Part shown: piece after piece, positions 54,050 to 62,212 of the stretch
Layout: every line of letters starts with the position of its first letter
Numbering within the stretch: the first letter of the stretch is position 1
Assembly: GCF_001667735.1 (NCBI RefSeq)
Contig: NZ_LZJN01000138.1
Location: 1 to 64,000 of the forward strand
DNA from: Mycobacterium sp. E183
GTDB lineage: Bacteria; Actinomycetota; Actinomycetes; Mycobacteriales; Mycobacteriaceae
Reading direction: 5' to 3'
DNA length: 64,000 nt
Notes under the pieces: generated by a model
What the model was told of the DNA's origin: nothing
Databases searched by the model: none
Seen by the model: only the letters and a program-made list of their open reading frames with translations
Translations under genes and position numbers: made by a program

Positions 54050-55143
54050 TCGGACGCTCCTGGGCCTGCGATGGCGGTGAGGGCATCGTTTGCTGCGGTC
54101 AGTAGGCGCTGGCCGCGGGGAAACTCGTTGAGCTGCACTGTCAGCGAATCCAGCGCCGGGTGCAGCGAAGCCGCCGGAACGCCGCGCGCGGTGAGGATTT
54201 CGGCGGTCCAGCTGATGAAGTCGGTGAACAGAGCGTCGTCGTCGGTGTAGAGACTCACGGTGAGGAAGTCGACGATGTGGGCGATGTCCTCGACGGTGCG
54301 CTGATGCTGCAGCGGGGAGTAGGCGCGCATGGCGGGAAAGCGGTCCTCCAGGTCGGCGACGGTGGACTTGACCAGCCGCGCCGCACTCCGGCTCACCATG
54401 GTGTATTCCTGGTCGGCCAGATGCGGCAGGTCATCGACGGGCTGGCGGTTGGACGCCCGCCGAACGGGGCTTAACCCGCGGCTCAGCCGCTCGTCGGCGG
54501 TGCGCGCGTCCGGCGCCCACGCGTCCGCCCCGAGCTGGCGGGCGAAGCGGCCGTCACGGCCGAACGCGGCGCCGCCGGCCAGGACGGGGAAGCCGGCGGA
54601 TTGGCACGCGACGATCGCGGCGTGCGCGTTGGGTAACCGGGTGGGGATCGAGCAGGAGAGCGCGACGACGTCCGGGCCGTGCTGGTGCAGGTGGGCGACC
54701 AGGTGCGGGGTGGGCACCTGCGCGCCGAGGAAGTCGACCTGCCAGCCACGCAGCCGCAGGACCTCAGCCAGCAGCCGGGCGGGCAAAGCGTGCCACTCGC
54801 CGTCGACGCACGCCAGCGTGACCCGGCCGCCGTGGCTGGAGACCTTGCCGGCGGCGTGATGGGCCAGCGCGGCGATGACGCGATCGTTGATCGCCGAGGC
54901 GGCGTGTTCCTGCGCGACGCTGATCCTGTTCGCGGCCCATTCCGCGCCCACTTTGTGCTGGACGGGGGCGATCACCTCCAGCAGCACGTCCTCGGGCGTC
55001 ATGCCCGCTTCCATCGCGGCGAACACGGTGGCGGCCGCGGCGTACTCGTCACGGTCGGTCAGGGCCCCCCAGAGCCGTTCGCGGACAACGAGATCGTCCG
55101 CGGCACCGGTGGCGGACGTCATGTCGGTGTCGTAGGACGTCAT
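54046..55143 (-). CDS. Cobalamin-binding sensor with CarH-type W-x9-EH motif
   Basis: 365 aa. Residues about 20-100 form the helical cap of B12 modules, with W69-x9-E79-H80, the combination that in CarH/LitR photoreceptors contacts the upper face of adenosylcobalamin. Residues about 105-215 are the Rossmann B12 domain with E116-W-H118 (H118 the expected lower ligand; CarH has E-x-H likewise), SCSIPT and LAGGAAFG. No HTH is present. Instead a C-terminal helical domain (about 247-358) of unknown type follows. It overlaps the phosphatase and STAS genes by 4 bp at each end, so it probably controls their partner switch. Light versus B12 availability as signal is undecided. Confidence 0.8.
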   Translation of the reverse strand: MTSYDTDMTSATGAADDLVVRERLWGALTDRDEYAAAATVFAAMEAGMTPEDVLLEVIAPVQHKVGAEWAANRISVAQEHAASAINDRVIAALAHHAAGKVSSHGGRVTLACVDGEWHALPARLLAEVLRLRGWQVDFLGAQVPTPHLVAHLHQHGPDVVALSCSIPTRLPNAHAAIVACQSAGFPVLAGGAAFGRDGRFARQLGADAWAPDARTADERLSRGLSPVRRASNRQPVDDLPHLADQEYTMVSRSAARLVKSTVADLEDRFPAMRAYSPLQHQRTVEDIAHIVDFLTVSLYTDDDALFTDFISWTAEILTARGVPAASLHPALDSLTVQLNEFPRGQRLLTAANDALTAIAGPGASE

Positions 55144-56801
55144 GCCACGTACCTGCCCCGGGTGTGCCCGTCGACGGCGCTGAGGTGGGTCCGCTGCGGG
55201 GCGGTGATGGCGACGACGGCGATGTCGTCGTGCACGCGTTGCCCCACCCAGTCCGAGGCCAGCATCAGGACGCGTTCGACGACCGCCTCGGCCGGCATCC
55301 CGGCGCAACCGGTCAGCGCGGCCGCCAGGCGCTGTTCGCCGAAGAAGTCGTCGCCGAGCGGGCCGCCGCGCGCTTCGGTGATGCCGTCGGTGTACAGCAC
55401 GCACGTCTCGCCCGGCGCCAGCGAGGTCTCGAAAGATTGCACAGTGATGCGCTCCAGGGCGCCGACCAGTGTGCCCTTGGTGTTGGCCTCTTCCACTTGC
55501 CCGTTGTCGCGCACGATCAAGGGAGGGGGATGCCCGGCGCAGGTCAGGCGCAGCACCACCTGACCGTCCCGGTAGGCGACCGACGCCAGCACCAACGTCG
55601 CGAACCGCGTGTGGTCCGACGACAACATGGCACGGTTGAGCAGCGTGAGCACGCCCTCGTGGTCCTGCGCCAGCGGTGTCAGCGCCTGCAGCGTGTTGCG
55701 GATCTTGCCGGTCATCACGGCGGCCTCCAGGCCCTTCCCGCACACGTCGCCGAGCACCACCAGCGTCTCGTCCTCGGGACGTTGCGCGGGATGGAAGTCG
55801 TAGAAGTCGCCGCCGACGACCTCGTAATCCTTGGACGCCCGGTAGCCGCCGGCGAATTCGATGCCGTGCAGCCCGTGCAGCGGCGGGGGTAGCAGGTCAC
55901 GCATCAGCGTGCGGGTGATGGCGGCCTGCTCGGCGTAGAGCCGCGCGGCGGACAGCGCAGCCCCCGCCCGGGCGGCGAACAAGCCGGCGAAGGTCTCCTC
56001 GTCGGCGGTGTACACCGGCCGACCGGTGCGCCGCAGCAACACCAACGCGCCGGCCGACACGCCGTGGCCCGGGAGCGTCAGGATCATCACGGACCCGGCC
56101 GCACCTGAGAAGTCTTGCGGGAGGAGCCAATCCGGAACCGAAACGGGGTCGATCCAGCTCGAGGAGACCGGCGGGAACCCATGCAGCGCCTCGCTCAACC
56201 CCGCCACCATCGCGGGGTCGGCGTCCACACTGCACTGCTCCACCGCCCCGGCCGCGGCGCTGTAGAAGACCGGAAGCCGACGGCCGCGGCCCGCGGGGGC
56301 CACCAGTACCGCCGCGTCCGCCAGGTGTTGGGCGGCCATCTGCACAGTCGCTTCCCTGCAGCGGTCGACGTTGAGCGAGGCCGTCAGCACCGACGACGCC
56401 TCGAGCAGGATCGCGGTGCGCTCCTGTTCCCGTGCCAGCGCTTCTTGGGCCTCGCGCAACAGCTGACCGGTGTCCTCGACCAGCGACCATGCCACCTCGC
56501 CGCTGGGCAGCACCGCCGCGTGCGCATCGAACTTGCGGCTGCCCACGTTTCCCGATACCAGCGAGGCGTCCGGGCCGACCGAGTCGGGATGCAGCTGCAC
56601 GAGGCGATGGTGCGCGTGCGAAAGCCATTCGACCGTCTCGTCGATTCGACCGCCCTGGGCCGCGCCTGGCAACAAGGACTCGGCGGACCCGCTCAAGGCC
56701 TGCACGATTCCCGCGCGGTCGATGACCAGGGTGGGACAGGGCACAGCGGCCCACAAGCCGTCGAGGTCGATCTCGACGCCTACGTGGGCACCATCATGCA
56801 T
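55140..56801 (-). CDS. PAS-GAF-SpoIIE (RsbU-type PP2C) phosphatase
   Basis: 553 aa cytosolic protein. PAS-like domain (about 12-105), helical linker (112-145), GAF domain (about 130-290) and SpoIIE/PP2C domain (about 300-535). All metal-binding motifs are present: VVGGDFYD (D332), GDVCGKG (D352), CAGHPPP, YTDGITEA and DDIAVV (D525, D526), so it should be an active phosphatase. The natural substrate is the phospho-Ser STAS protein encoded two genes downstream. ATG 56801; the stop overlaps the next start as ATGA. Confidence 0.9.
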   Translation of the reverse strand: MHDGAHVGVEIDLDGLWAAVPCPTLVIDRAGIVQALSGSAESLLPGAAQGGRIDETVEWLSHAHHRLVQLHPDSVGPDASLVSGNVGSRKFDAHAAVLPSGEVAWSLVEDTGQLLREAQEALAREQERTAILLEASSVLTASLNVDRCREATVQMAAQHLADAAVLVAPAGRGRRLPVFYSAAAGAVEQCSVDADPAMVAGLSEALHGFPPVSSSWIDPVSVPDWLLPQDFSGAAGSVMILTLPGHGVSAGALVLLRRTGRPVYTADEETFAGLFAARAGAALSAARLYAEQAAITRTLMRDLLPPPLHGLHGIEFAGGYRASKDYEVVGGDFYDFHPAQRPEDETLVVLGDVCGKGLEAAVMTGKIRNTLQALTPLAQDHEGVLTLLNRAMLSSDHTRFATLVLASVAYRDGQVVLRLTCAGHPPPLIVRDNGQVEEANTKGTLVGALERITVQSFETSLAPGETCVLYTDGITEARGGPLGDDFFGEQRLAAALTGCAGMPAEAVVERVLMLASDWVGQRVHDDIAVVAITAPQRTHLSAVDGHTRGRYVA

Positions 56802-56804
56802 GCG

Positions 56805-56818
56805 GTTGACCTGTCAAC
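56805..56818. promoter_or_regulatory. Perfect palindrome before the phosphatase start
   Basis: GTTGAC-CT-GTCAAC ends 3 nt from the ATG of the minus-strand phosphatase gene. A TACAGT hexamer on the minus strand (56852-56857) could be the -10, placing the palindrome inside the leader, where a bound repressor would block elongation or translation. No family is assigned. Confidence 0.45.
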
Positions 56819-57025
56819 GCGGGGAGTCGGAGTTGGCTAGCGTTACGTCCGACTGTACGTGTGCGGAATTGCGGGAGAGATTCGCTCGTGCGGGCCGTGC
56901 GTCGAAGATGCAGTGCAGGAGCCATTTCTCGACCCCGAGTACGGGACTGCGGCAGGCCCGGACCTGAAGACCTGCGCCACGCGTGTGATTGCGGCTTCGC
57001 CGCTCAACACACTCCATCGGCTCGG

Positions 57026-57047
57026 AAATAAACGCGAGCGTTCATTT
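57026..57047 (-). terminator. Terminator hairpin after tRNA-Leu
   Basis: Read on the minus strand: AAAUGAACG, loop CUCG, CGUUUAUUU; all nine pairs form, one as G-U. It lies 17 nt beyond the tRNA 3' end and finishes in U-rich sequence, separating the tRNA from the phosphatase operon downstream. Confidence 0.55.
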
Positions 57048-57063
57048 CCTCGCCTCAGTCGCG

Positions 57064-57149
57064 TGTCCGAGGGGGGACTTGAACCCCCACGCCCATTAGT
57101 AGGGCACTAGCACCTCAAGCTAGCGCGTCTGCCATTCCGCCACTCGGAC
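57064..57149 (-). tRNA. tRNA-Leu (anticodon GAG)
   Basis: On the minus strand the acceptor stem GTCCGAG (57149-57143) pairs with CTCGGAC (57071-57065). The anticodon loop is CTTGAGG (GAG, reading CUC/CUU). A long variable arm (GCCCTACTAATGGGC) marks a class II tRNA, and the T arm GGGGGTTCAAGTCCCCC is intact. The discriminator is A at 57064. CCA is not encoded. Confidence 0.95.
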
Positions 57150-57262
57150 AAGGCCAACGAGAGTTGGCAGCTAAGGCTATCGGATTGTCGCGCGCGCACC
57201 CAACCCAGCCGGGGCGCTCAGCGTCGAGCCGAGCGGCACCGGCAGTGGTAGGAAAGGTGGTT

Positions 57263-58609
57263 GTGACCGCGCACACCGAGTTCCCGACCAACCCGAGTGA
57301 CGACGTGGTCGAGGTCGTCAGCAGGTTGATCCGGTTCGACACCACCAACACCGGCGAACCGGAGACGACGCGGGGCGAGGCCGAGTGCGCGCAGTGGGTC
57401 GCCGAGCAGCTCGCTCAGGTCGGCTACTTGCCGCAGTACGTGGAATCGGGCGCCCCGGGCCGCGGCAATGTGATCGCCCGCCTCGCGGGTGCGGACAGCT
57501 CGCGCGGCGCCCTGCTGATCCACGGGCATCTCGACGTGGTGCCCGCCGAGCCGGCCGAGTGGAGCGTGCACCCGTTCTCCGGCGCGGTCAAGGACGGCTT
57601 CGTCTGGGGCCGCGGCGCGGTCGACATGAAGGACATGGTCGGCATGATGATCGTGGTGGCCCGGCGGTTGAAGCAGGCCGGCATCGTGCCGCCACGCGAT
57701 CTGGTGTTCGCATTCCTTGCCGACGAGGAACACGGGGGCAGCTACGGGGCCCGCTGGCTGGTCGACAATCAGCCCGACCTGTTCGCGGGTGTGACCGAGG
57801 CGATCGGCGAAGTGGGCGGGTTCTCGCTGACCGTGCCGCGCCGCGACGGGGGCGAACGTCGGCTCTATCTGATCGAGACGGCCGAGAAGGGCCTGTCATG
57901 GATGCGGCTGACCGCCCGCGGCCCGGCCGGGCACGGATCCATGGTGCACGACCAGAACGCCGTCACCGCCGTCGCCGCGGCGGTCGCCCGGCTGGGCCGG
58001 CACCAGTTTCCGCTCGTGCTCACCGACACCGTCGCGCAGTTCCTGGCCGCCGTCGAGGAGGAGACCGGGCTGACGTTCGACGTTTCGTCGGGCGACCTGG
58101 CCGGAGCGATCGAAAAGCTCGGCCCCATGGCCCGCATGCTCAAGGCGGTGCTGCAGGACACCGCGAACCCGACGATGCTCAAGGCCGGGTACAAGGCCAA
58201 CGTCGTCCCGGCGGTGGCCGAAGCGGTGGTCGACTGCCGAATCCTTCCTGGCCGCAAGGCGGCGTTCGAGGCCGAAGTCGACGAACTGCTGGGCCCCGAC
58301 GTCACACGCGAATGGATCAAGGACTTCGAGTCGTACGAGACCAGCTTCGACGGCGACCTGGTCGACGCCATGAACGCCGCCGTGCTGGCCCTTGACCCCG
58401 ATGGGCGTACGGTGCCCTACATGCTTTCCGGTGGTACCGACGCAAAGTCTTTCGCGCGCTTGGGTATTCGTTGTTTTGGTTTCAGCCCGCTGCGGTTGCC
58501 GCCGGACCTCGACTTCACCGCGCTGTTCCACGGAGTCGACGAGCGGGTACCCGTGGATGCGCTGAGGTTCGGCACCGATGTGCTGGAACACTTCCTGACA
58601 CACTGCTGA
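57263..58609 (+). CDS. dapE2: M20-family peptidase / succinyl-diaminopimelate desuccinylase-like (DapE2)
   Basis: 448 aa from GTG 57263, with AGGAAAGG about 9 nt upstream; the length equals what I recall for Rv2141c. Metal-ligand motifs are LLIHGHLDVVP, GAVDMKD, catalytic LADEEHGGS and the C-terminal FHGVDERVPVD. A dimerisation (lid) domain lies in the middle (about 190-310). The family also includes carboxypeptidases and deacylases, so the DapE name is by convention; the main DapE is encoded elsewhere in mycobacteria. Confidence 0.85.
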   Translation: MTAHTEFPTNPSDDVVEVVSRLIRFDTTNTGEPETTRGEAECAQWVAEQLAQVGYLPQYVESGAPGRGNVIARLAGADSSRGALLIHGHLDVVPAEPAEWSVHPFSGAVKDGFVWGRGAVDMKDMVGMMIVVARRLKQAGIVPPRDLVFAFLADEEHGGSYGARWLVDNQPDLFAGVTEAIGEVGGFSLTVPRRDGGERRLYLIETAEKGLSWMRLTARGPAGHGSMVHDQNAVTAVAAAVARLGRHQFPLVLTDTVAQFLAAVEEETGLTFDVSSGDLAGAIEKLGPMARMLKAVLQDTANPTMLKAGYKANVVPAVAEAVVDCRILPGRKAAFEAEVDELLGPDVTREWIKDFESYETSFDGDLVDAMNAAVLALDPDGRTVPYMLSGGTDAKSFARLGIRCFGFSPLRLPPDLDFTALFHGVDERVPVDALRFGTDVLEHFLTHC

Positions 58610-58631
58610 ATAGTCAACGAAAGGATTCGCC

Positions 58632-59162
58632 ATGAGCACCGCGCCCGACCCGTACGCCGCGCTGCCGCAGCTGCCGACGTTCACGCTGACATCGGAATCG
58701 GTCACCGACGGCCAGCCGCTGGCCAAGCCCCAAGTCAGCGGGATCATGGGCGCGGGCGGGCAAGATGTCAGCCCGCAGTTGAGCTGGTCGGGATTCCCGG
58801 GGGAGACCCGCAGCTTCGCGGTCACCGTCTATGACCCGGACGCGCCGACGGCCTCGGGCTTCTGGCACTGGGCGGTGGCCAACCTGCCCGCCGACGTCAC
58901 CGAACTGCCCGCGGGTGCCGGCGACGGCAGCGACCTGCCCGGGGGCGCGCTCACGCTGGTCAACGACGCCGGTATGCGCCGCTACATCGGCGCCGCGCCG
59001 CCGCCGGGGCACGGGCCGCACCGCTACTACATCGCGGTGCACGCCGTGGACGTCGACAAGCTGGACCTCGGCGAGGACGCCAGTCCCGCCTACCTCGGCT
59101 TCAACCTGTTCCAGCACGCGATCGCGCGCGCCGTCATTCACGGCATCTACGAACAGAAGTAG
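58632..59162 (+). CDS. PEBP/YbhB-family protein (Rv2140c, TB18.6-like)
   Basis: 176 aa. Phosphatidylethanolamine-binding-protein fold with ligand-pocket motifs [27 protein letters not shown] sequence and [13 protein letters not shown]. It binds phospholipid head groups or other anions in relatives and has been linked to envelope homeostasis. ATG 58632 follows GAAAGGA with 6-nt spacing, 22 bp after dapE2, so the two are likely co-transcribed. The C-terminus ends HGIYEQK, full length. Confidence 0.85.
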   Translation: MSTAPDPYAALPQLPTFTLTSESVTDGQPLAKPQVSGIMGAGGQDVSPQLSWSGFPGETRSFAVTVYDPDAPTASGFWHWAVANLPADVTELPAGAGDGSDLPGGALTLVNDAGMRRYIGAAPPPGHGPHRYYIAVHAVDVDKLDLGEDASPAYLGFNLFQHAIARAVIHGIYEQK

Positions 59163-59179
59163 GCGCGGGGCTTCGGGCC

Positions 59180-59230
59180 AGCCCGCCGGCCCGCCGGCCC
59201 GAAGGGCCCGCCGGCCCGAAAGGCCCGAAA
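59180..59230. repeat. GC-rich short-repeat tract after the PEBP gene
   Basis: Repeated GCCCGCCGGCCCGAA-like units, with GGGCC/GGCCC arms able to form small hairpins. Possibly a terminator for the dapE2-PEBP unit. It marks the end of the part syntenic with M. tuberculosis. Confidence 0.5.
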
Positions 59231-59291
59231 TCACTTACGTCACTCCCGTCCCGGGGGGTTTGCGTTTGGGTTTCTTGTCGGTGGGCGGGGA

Positions 59292-59313
59292 TATGATTCG
59301 AACATGTGTTCGA
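59292..59313 (+). promoter_or_regulatory. LexA (SOS) box over a leaderless promoter
   Basis: TCGAACATGTGTTCGA at 59298-59313 is a perfect match to the mycobacterial SOS box TCGAAC-N4-GTTCGA. TATGAT at 59292-59297 is the -10, and ATG 59304 follows after 6 nt, inside the box. LexA bound here would cover the start point. LexA control of 13E12-family genes is known in M. tuberculosis. Confidence 0.85.
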
Positions 59314-59519
59314 TTGATCTGCTCAGCCGCACCGATGCCGTGCTCGAACGGTTCGAGCGCGCGCAGGACGTGTTCTTTGCGTCGTTGGATTCACTGACGG
59401 CGGTCGAGCTTGTCGCCGCACTCGACAGATATGGATTTCTGCTCGGACGGCTGGATGCGCTCATCTACGAGTTGTCCAGCCCCTTCGGGCCGCCGAGGGG
59501 GCGGCCCACATGGCGTTGA
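59304..59519 (+). CDS. Short first ORF of the 13E12 locus
   Basis: 71 aa, ATG directly behind the SOS-controlled -10, so probably translated from a leaderless mRNA. Helical (TDAVLERFERAQDVFFASLDSLTAVELVAALDRYGFLLGRL-type pattern) with a Pro/Arg-rich end. It overlaps the next ORF by 10 bp in another frame. Members of the 13E12 family often come as two overlapping ORFs or with an N-terminal helical segment, so this may be either a coupled partner or the frameshifted N-terminus of the DUF222 protein. Confidence 0.55.
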   Translation: MCSIDLLSRTDAVLERFERAQDVFFASLDSLTAVELVAALDRYGFLLGRLDALIYELSSPFGPPRGRPTWR

Positions 59520-60409
59520 CGGACCGCGAGGAGATCCAGGGCGACGTCGACGCGTTGCGCGCCGTTGTCTCCCGATTCCAAGGGCGCTCGTACGAAGCGC
59601 TGACCAACCCGGAGCGGTTGTGGTTGCTCGAGATATTCGAGTGCGAGACGCGTCGGCTTCAGGCGCCAAGTCACCAGCTCATCAATCAGCTTGGTGAGCA
59701 AGGGGATTCGGCCGAGTTGGGCGGCAAGCTGAGCTGGGCGCTGGCCGATCGGCTGCACATCAACCGGGGTGAGGCCAACCGGCGCATCGCTGAGGCCGCC
59801 GAGCTGGGCCCGCGCCGCGCGCTGACCGGTGAGCCGCTGGCGCCGGTGTTGCCCGCCACCGCGGCGGCCCAGCGCGACGGTGTCATCGGTGCCGACCACG
59901 TGGTGGTGATCCGGCAGCTTTTCCGCCAGCTGCCGGAATCGGTCGACATCGAAACGCGCGAGCATGCCGAGAAGCACCTGGCTTCCGAGGCAACTCACTA
60001 TCGCCCCGATCAACTCGCCAAGCTCGCCCGCCATCTGTTGGACTGCCTCAACCCAGACGGCAACTACACCGATGCCGACCGGGCGCGGGCCCGCGGGCTG
60101 ACCCTGGGCGCCCAGCAGGCCGATGGCATGTCGAGGCTGAGCGGGTGGCTGACGCCCGAGGCCCGCGCCAGCTGGGAGGCGGTGCTCGCCAAGCTGGCCT
60201 CCCCCGGGATGTGCAATCCGGACGACGAGGTGCCGGTCATCGATGGCGCCCCGACGGAGGAGGCGGTGCAACGGGACACCCGCACGGCCGCGCAGCGCCA
60301 GCACGACGGCCTCAACGCCGCGCTGAGAGCAACGCTGGCAAGCGGCAAATTGGGCCGGCACAACGGCCTGCCGGCATCCATGGTGGTCGTCGAATTTGTC
60401 CGCTGTTAA
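59510..60409 (+). pseudogene. 13E12-family (DUF222) protein, 3' truncated by prophage insertion
   Basis: 299 aa. Strong family resemblance through the DUF222 core (RLHINRGEANRRIAEAAELG, LTGEPL, DGVIGADHV, PDQLAKLARHLLDCLNPDG, LGAQQADGMSRLSGWLTPEARA). It ends at GRHNGLPASMVVVEFVRC, where intact relatives continue into roughly 150 more residues with an HNH nuclease motif. The break coincides with the start of the integrase region, as with phiRv1 in REP13E12 of M. tuberculosis. The missing 3' part should lie at the other prophage end, outside the window. Confidence 0.85.
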
Positions 60410-60410
60410 G
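60375..60410 (+). other. Probable prophage left attachment junction (attL)
   Basis: The 13E12 reading frame leaves the family sequence after GLPAS (about 60380) and stops at 60409, ten bases before the integrase ATG. The crossover must lie in about this interval. The exact core cannot be fixed without the right junction or an empty site. Confidence 0.55.
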
Positions 60411-60418
60411 ATCGGCGC
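60407..60418 (+). promoter_or_regulatory. -10 element for a leaderless integrase gene
   Basis: TAAGAT at 60407-60412, then 6 nt to ATG 60419. There is no purine-rich ribosome site. It lies at the attL junction, so the -35 side would be formed from host 13E12 sequence. Confidence 0.5.
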
Positions 60419-61816
60419 ATGACGACCGCCGCGATCTACACCCGAATCAGCAACGACCCGACCGGCCAACGCGCCGGCGTCGACCGCCAACGGGAAGACT
60501 GCCGCGCACTGGCCGCCGGGCTGGGCTGGGAGGTAATCGAACCCGACCCGCCCTTTGAGGACAACGACGTTTCGGCGTTCACCGGCGCCGAACGGAAAGG
60601 CTTCGAGCGGCTGCTGACCGCGGTCAAACACGGCCAAGTGGACGCCATCATCTGCTGGCACCCTGACCGGCTGTACCGGCGCGTGGCCGACCTGCAGCGC
60701 CTGGTGGAGATCACCGACCGCGGGGTCGAGATCCGCACCGTCAACGGCGGTGACTTGGACCTGTCCAACGCCACCGGCAAGATGCTGGCCCGCATCGTCG
60801 GGTCGGTGTCGGAGATGGAGTCGGAGCACAAAGCGGAGCGGCAGCGCCGTGCCAACATTCAACGCGCCGAACAGGGCACCTGGTGGTCCTCGCAGCGCTG
60901 CTTCGGCTACACCCAGACCGGCAAGATCCAGAAGCGTGAGGCCAACCTCATTCGGCGGGCGGCCGCCGACGTGCTCGACGGCAAGAGCCTGCGGGCGATC
61001 GCGCGCGAGTGGAATGCGAAGGGCATCGCCTCGACGCGAGGCGCGACATGGAACACCTCCCGGCTCAAGCGGCTGCTGTGCAATCCGCGTTATGCGGGGC
61101 GGCGCACCTACCGCGGCACCGAAACCGGCCCCGGCACTTGGACGCCGATTCTGGACCCCGACACCCACGCCGGGGTGGTCGCCATCCTGCGCGACACGTC
61201 CCGCGGCGGCGCGGTGTCCTACGAACGCAAATACATCGGCTCCTACCGGTATGTGTGCGGGGTGTGCGGCGCGAAGCTGCACCGCACGGTGTCCACCCAC
61301 GCCGACGGGCGCACCTTTTCCCGGTATGCCTGCACCGCCGCGGCGCACCTGTCGCGCTCCCAGCCCGAGCTGGACGCCTACGTCGAGTCGGAGGTGCTTA
61401 AACACCTGCGTGACGAGAAGCGGCTGCACAAGACGCTGGCCCCCAAGACCACCCAGATCAACGTCGAGGAGCTGCGCACCCGCCGCACCGCGCTGGCCGC
61501 CAAAAAAGACGGGCTGGCAACACTATTCACCGACGGGGTGCTCGACGGGCCGGCGGTGCGCCGCGAATCGGGCAAGCTGACCACCCGTATCGCCGACATC
61601 GACGCCGCGCTGGCCGAGGCGGCGCGCCGCAGCCCGGTCGCCAATGCGGTCGCCGACGGCCCCGAGATGGTCGAAAAGTATTGGGCGGCACAGTCACCGG
61701 ACATGAAAGGCAAGATCATCGACGAGCTGTGCACGGTGGTGGTCAACCCTGCGCCGCGTGGCCGCTACTTCAAACCCGAATGCATCGACATCAGGCCGAT
61801 AATTGCATCGACGTAA
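60419..61816 (+). CDS. Large serine recombinase (prophage integrase)
   Basis: 465 aa. Resolvase domain (1-140) with the nucleophile S11 in IYTRISNDP and arginines in DRLYRRVADL. Recombinase domain (about 155-260: KSLRAIAREWNAKGIAST, LLCNPRYAGRRTYRG). Zinc ribbon with CGVCGAKLHR and a later Cys/His (ACTAAAHLSR), then a coiled coil (about 350-400). It catalyses attP x attB integration and, with a directionality factor, excision. Similar in length to the phiRv1 integrase Rv1586c. The full motif set suggests it is functional. Confidence 0.95.
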   Translation: MTTAAIYTRISNDPTGQRAGVDRQREDCRALAAGLGWEVIEPDPPFEDNDVSAFTGAERKGFERLLTAVKHGQVDAIICWHPDRLYRRVADLQRLVEITDRGVEIRTVNGGDLDLSNATGKMLARIVGSVSEMESEHKAERQRRANIQRAEQGTWWSSQRCFGYTQTGKIQKREANLIRRAAADVLDGKSLRAIAREWNAKGIASTRGATWNTSRLKRLLCNPRYAGRRTYRGTETGPGTWTPILDPDTHAGVVAILRDTSRGGAVSYERKYIGSYRYVCGVCGAKLHRTVSTHADGRTFSRYACTAAAHLSRSQPELDAYVESEVLKHLRDEKRLHKTLAPKTTQINVEELRTRRTALAAKKDGLATLFTDGVLDGPAVRRESGKLTTRIADIDAALAEAARRSPVANAVADGPEMVEKYWAAQSPDMKGKIIDELCTVVVNPAPRGRYFKPECIDIRPIIAST

Positions 61817-61984
61817 TCCTCTGGTCTACCGTTTAGACGGACAACTTTTGATGGTGGCCCGGCTCAAGCCTCCGTCGGCGCGCATGGCGCGCACGCACTG
61901 TGGAGAACAGGTGTGAGGAACTGAGCCGTCCGTCCGACGCGGGGATGGGTTCCCTGAACCCTGCCCGCGAAACGGACACCTCTC
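61817..61984 (+). promoter_or_regulatory. Regulatory gap after the integrase
   Basis: 168 bp. An inverted repeat GTCTA-CCGTT-TAGAC lies at 61824-61838, just after the int stop, and may be an operator. Purine-rich GTGTGAGGAACTGAG (about 61912-61926) and a GCGCGCATGGCGCGC palindrome near 61879-61893 are also present. It probably contains the promoter of the early replication genes. Confidence 0.4.
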
Positions 61985-62212
61985 ATGGCTCTTTCACCGG
62001 CTGCCCATCACCGCCGCGCCAAGTTCGCCAAACTCAGCCATCTGCGCGAACCTGACGATCCCGAACTCATCGCCGCTCACCAGGATTTCAAAGCGCAACT
62101 GCTGGCCGACCACGTCGAACAGAACTTGCGGGAGTGGCCGCCGCTCACCGACACCCAGATCGACCGCATCGCCGCACTGCTGCGCGCCGGGGCCGGCGGT
62201 GACATCGCGTGA
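61985..62212 (+). CDS. Small prophage protein, putative recombination directionality factor
   Basis: 75 aa, highly charged and helical, no membrane segment. The pattern HHRRAKFAKLSHLREPDDPELIAA followed by PPLTDTQIDRIAALLR matches what I remember of phiRv1 Rv1584c, shown to be the excision factor (RDF) that reverses the integrase. It lies next to int and overlaps the prim-pol gene by 4 bp (GTGA). The alternative is a generic early protein of unknown role. Confidence 0.6.
   Translation: MALSPAAHHRRAKFAKLSHLREPDDPELIAAHQDFKAQLLADHVEQNLREWPPLTDTQIDRIAALLRAGAGGDIA

Noticed and set aside
56805..56830. TTGACA within the minus-strand palindrome as a -35 element
   Set aside because: It lies only a few bases from the start codon, so no -10 can follow it before the gene.
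52967..57149. Genomic island integrated at the tRNA-Leu
   Set aside because: The tRNA is intact, there is no repeated tRNA 3' end, no integrase and no obvious composition change around the sensory module. Synteny alone does not show transfer.
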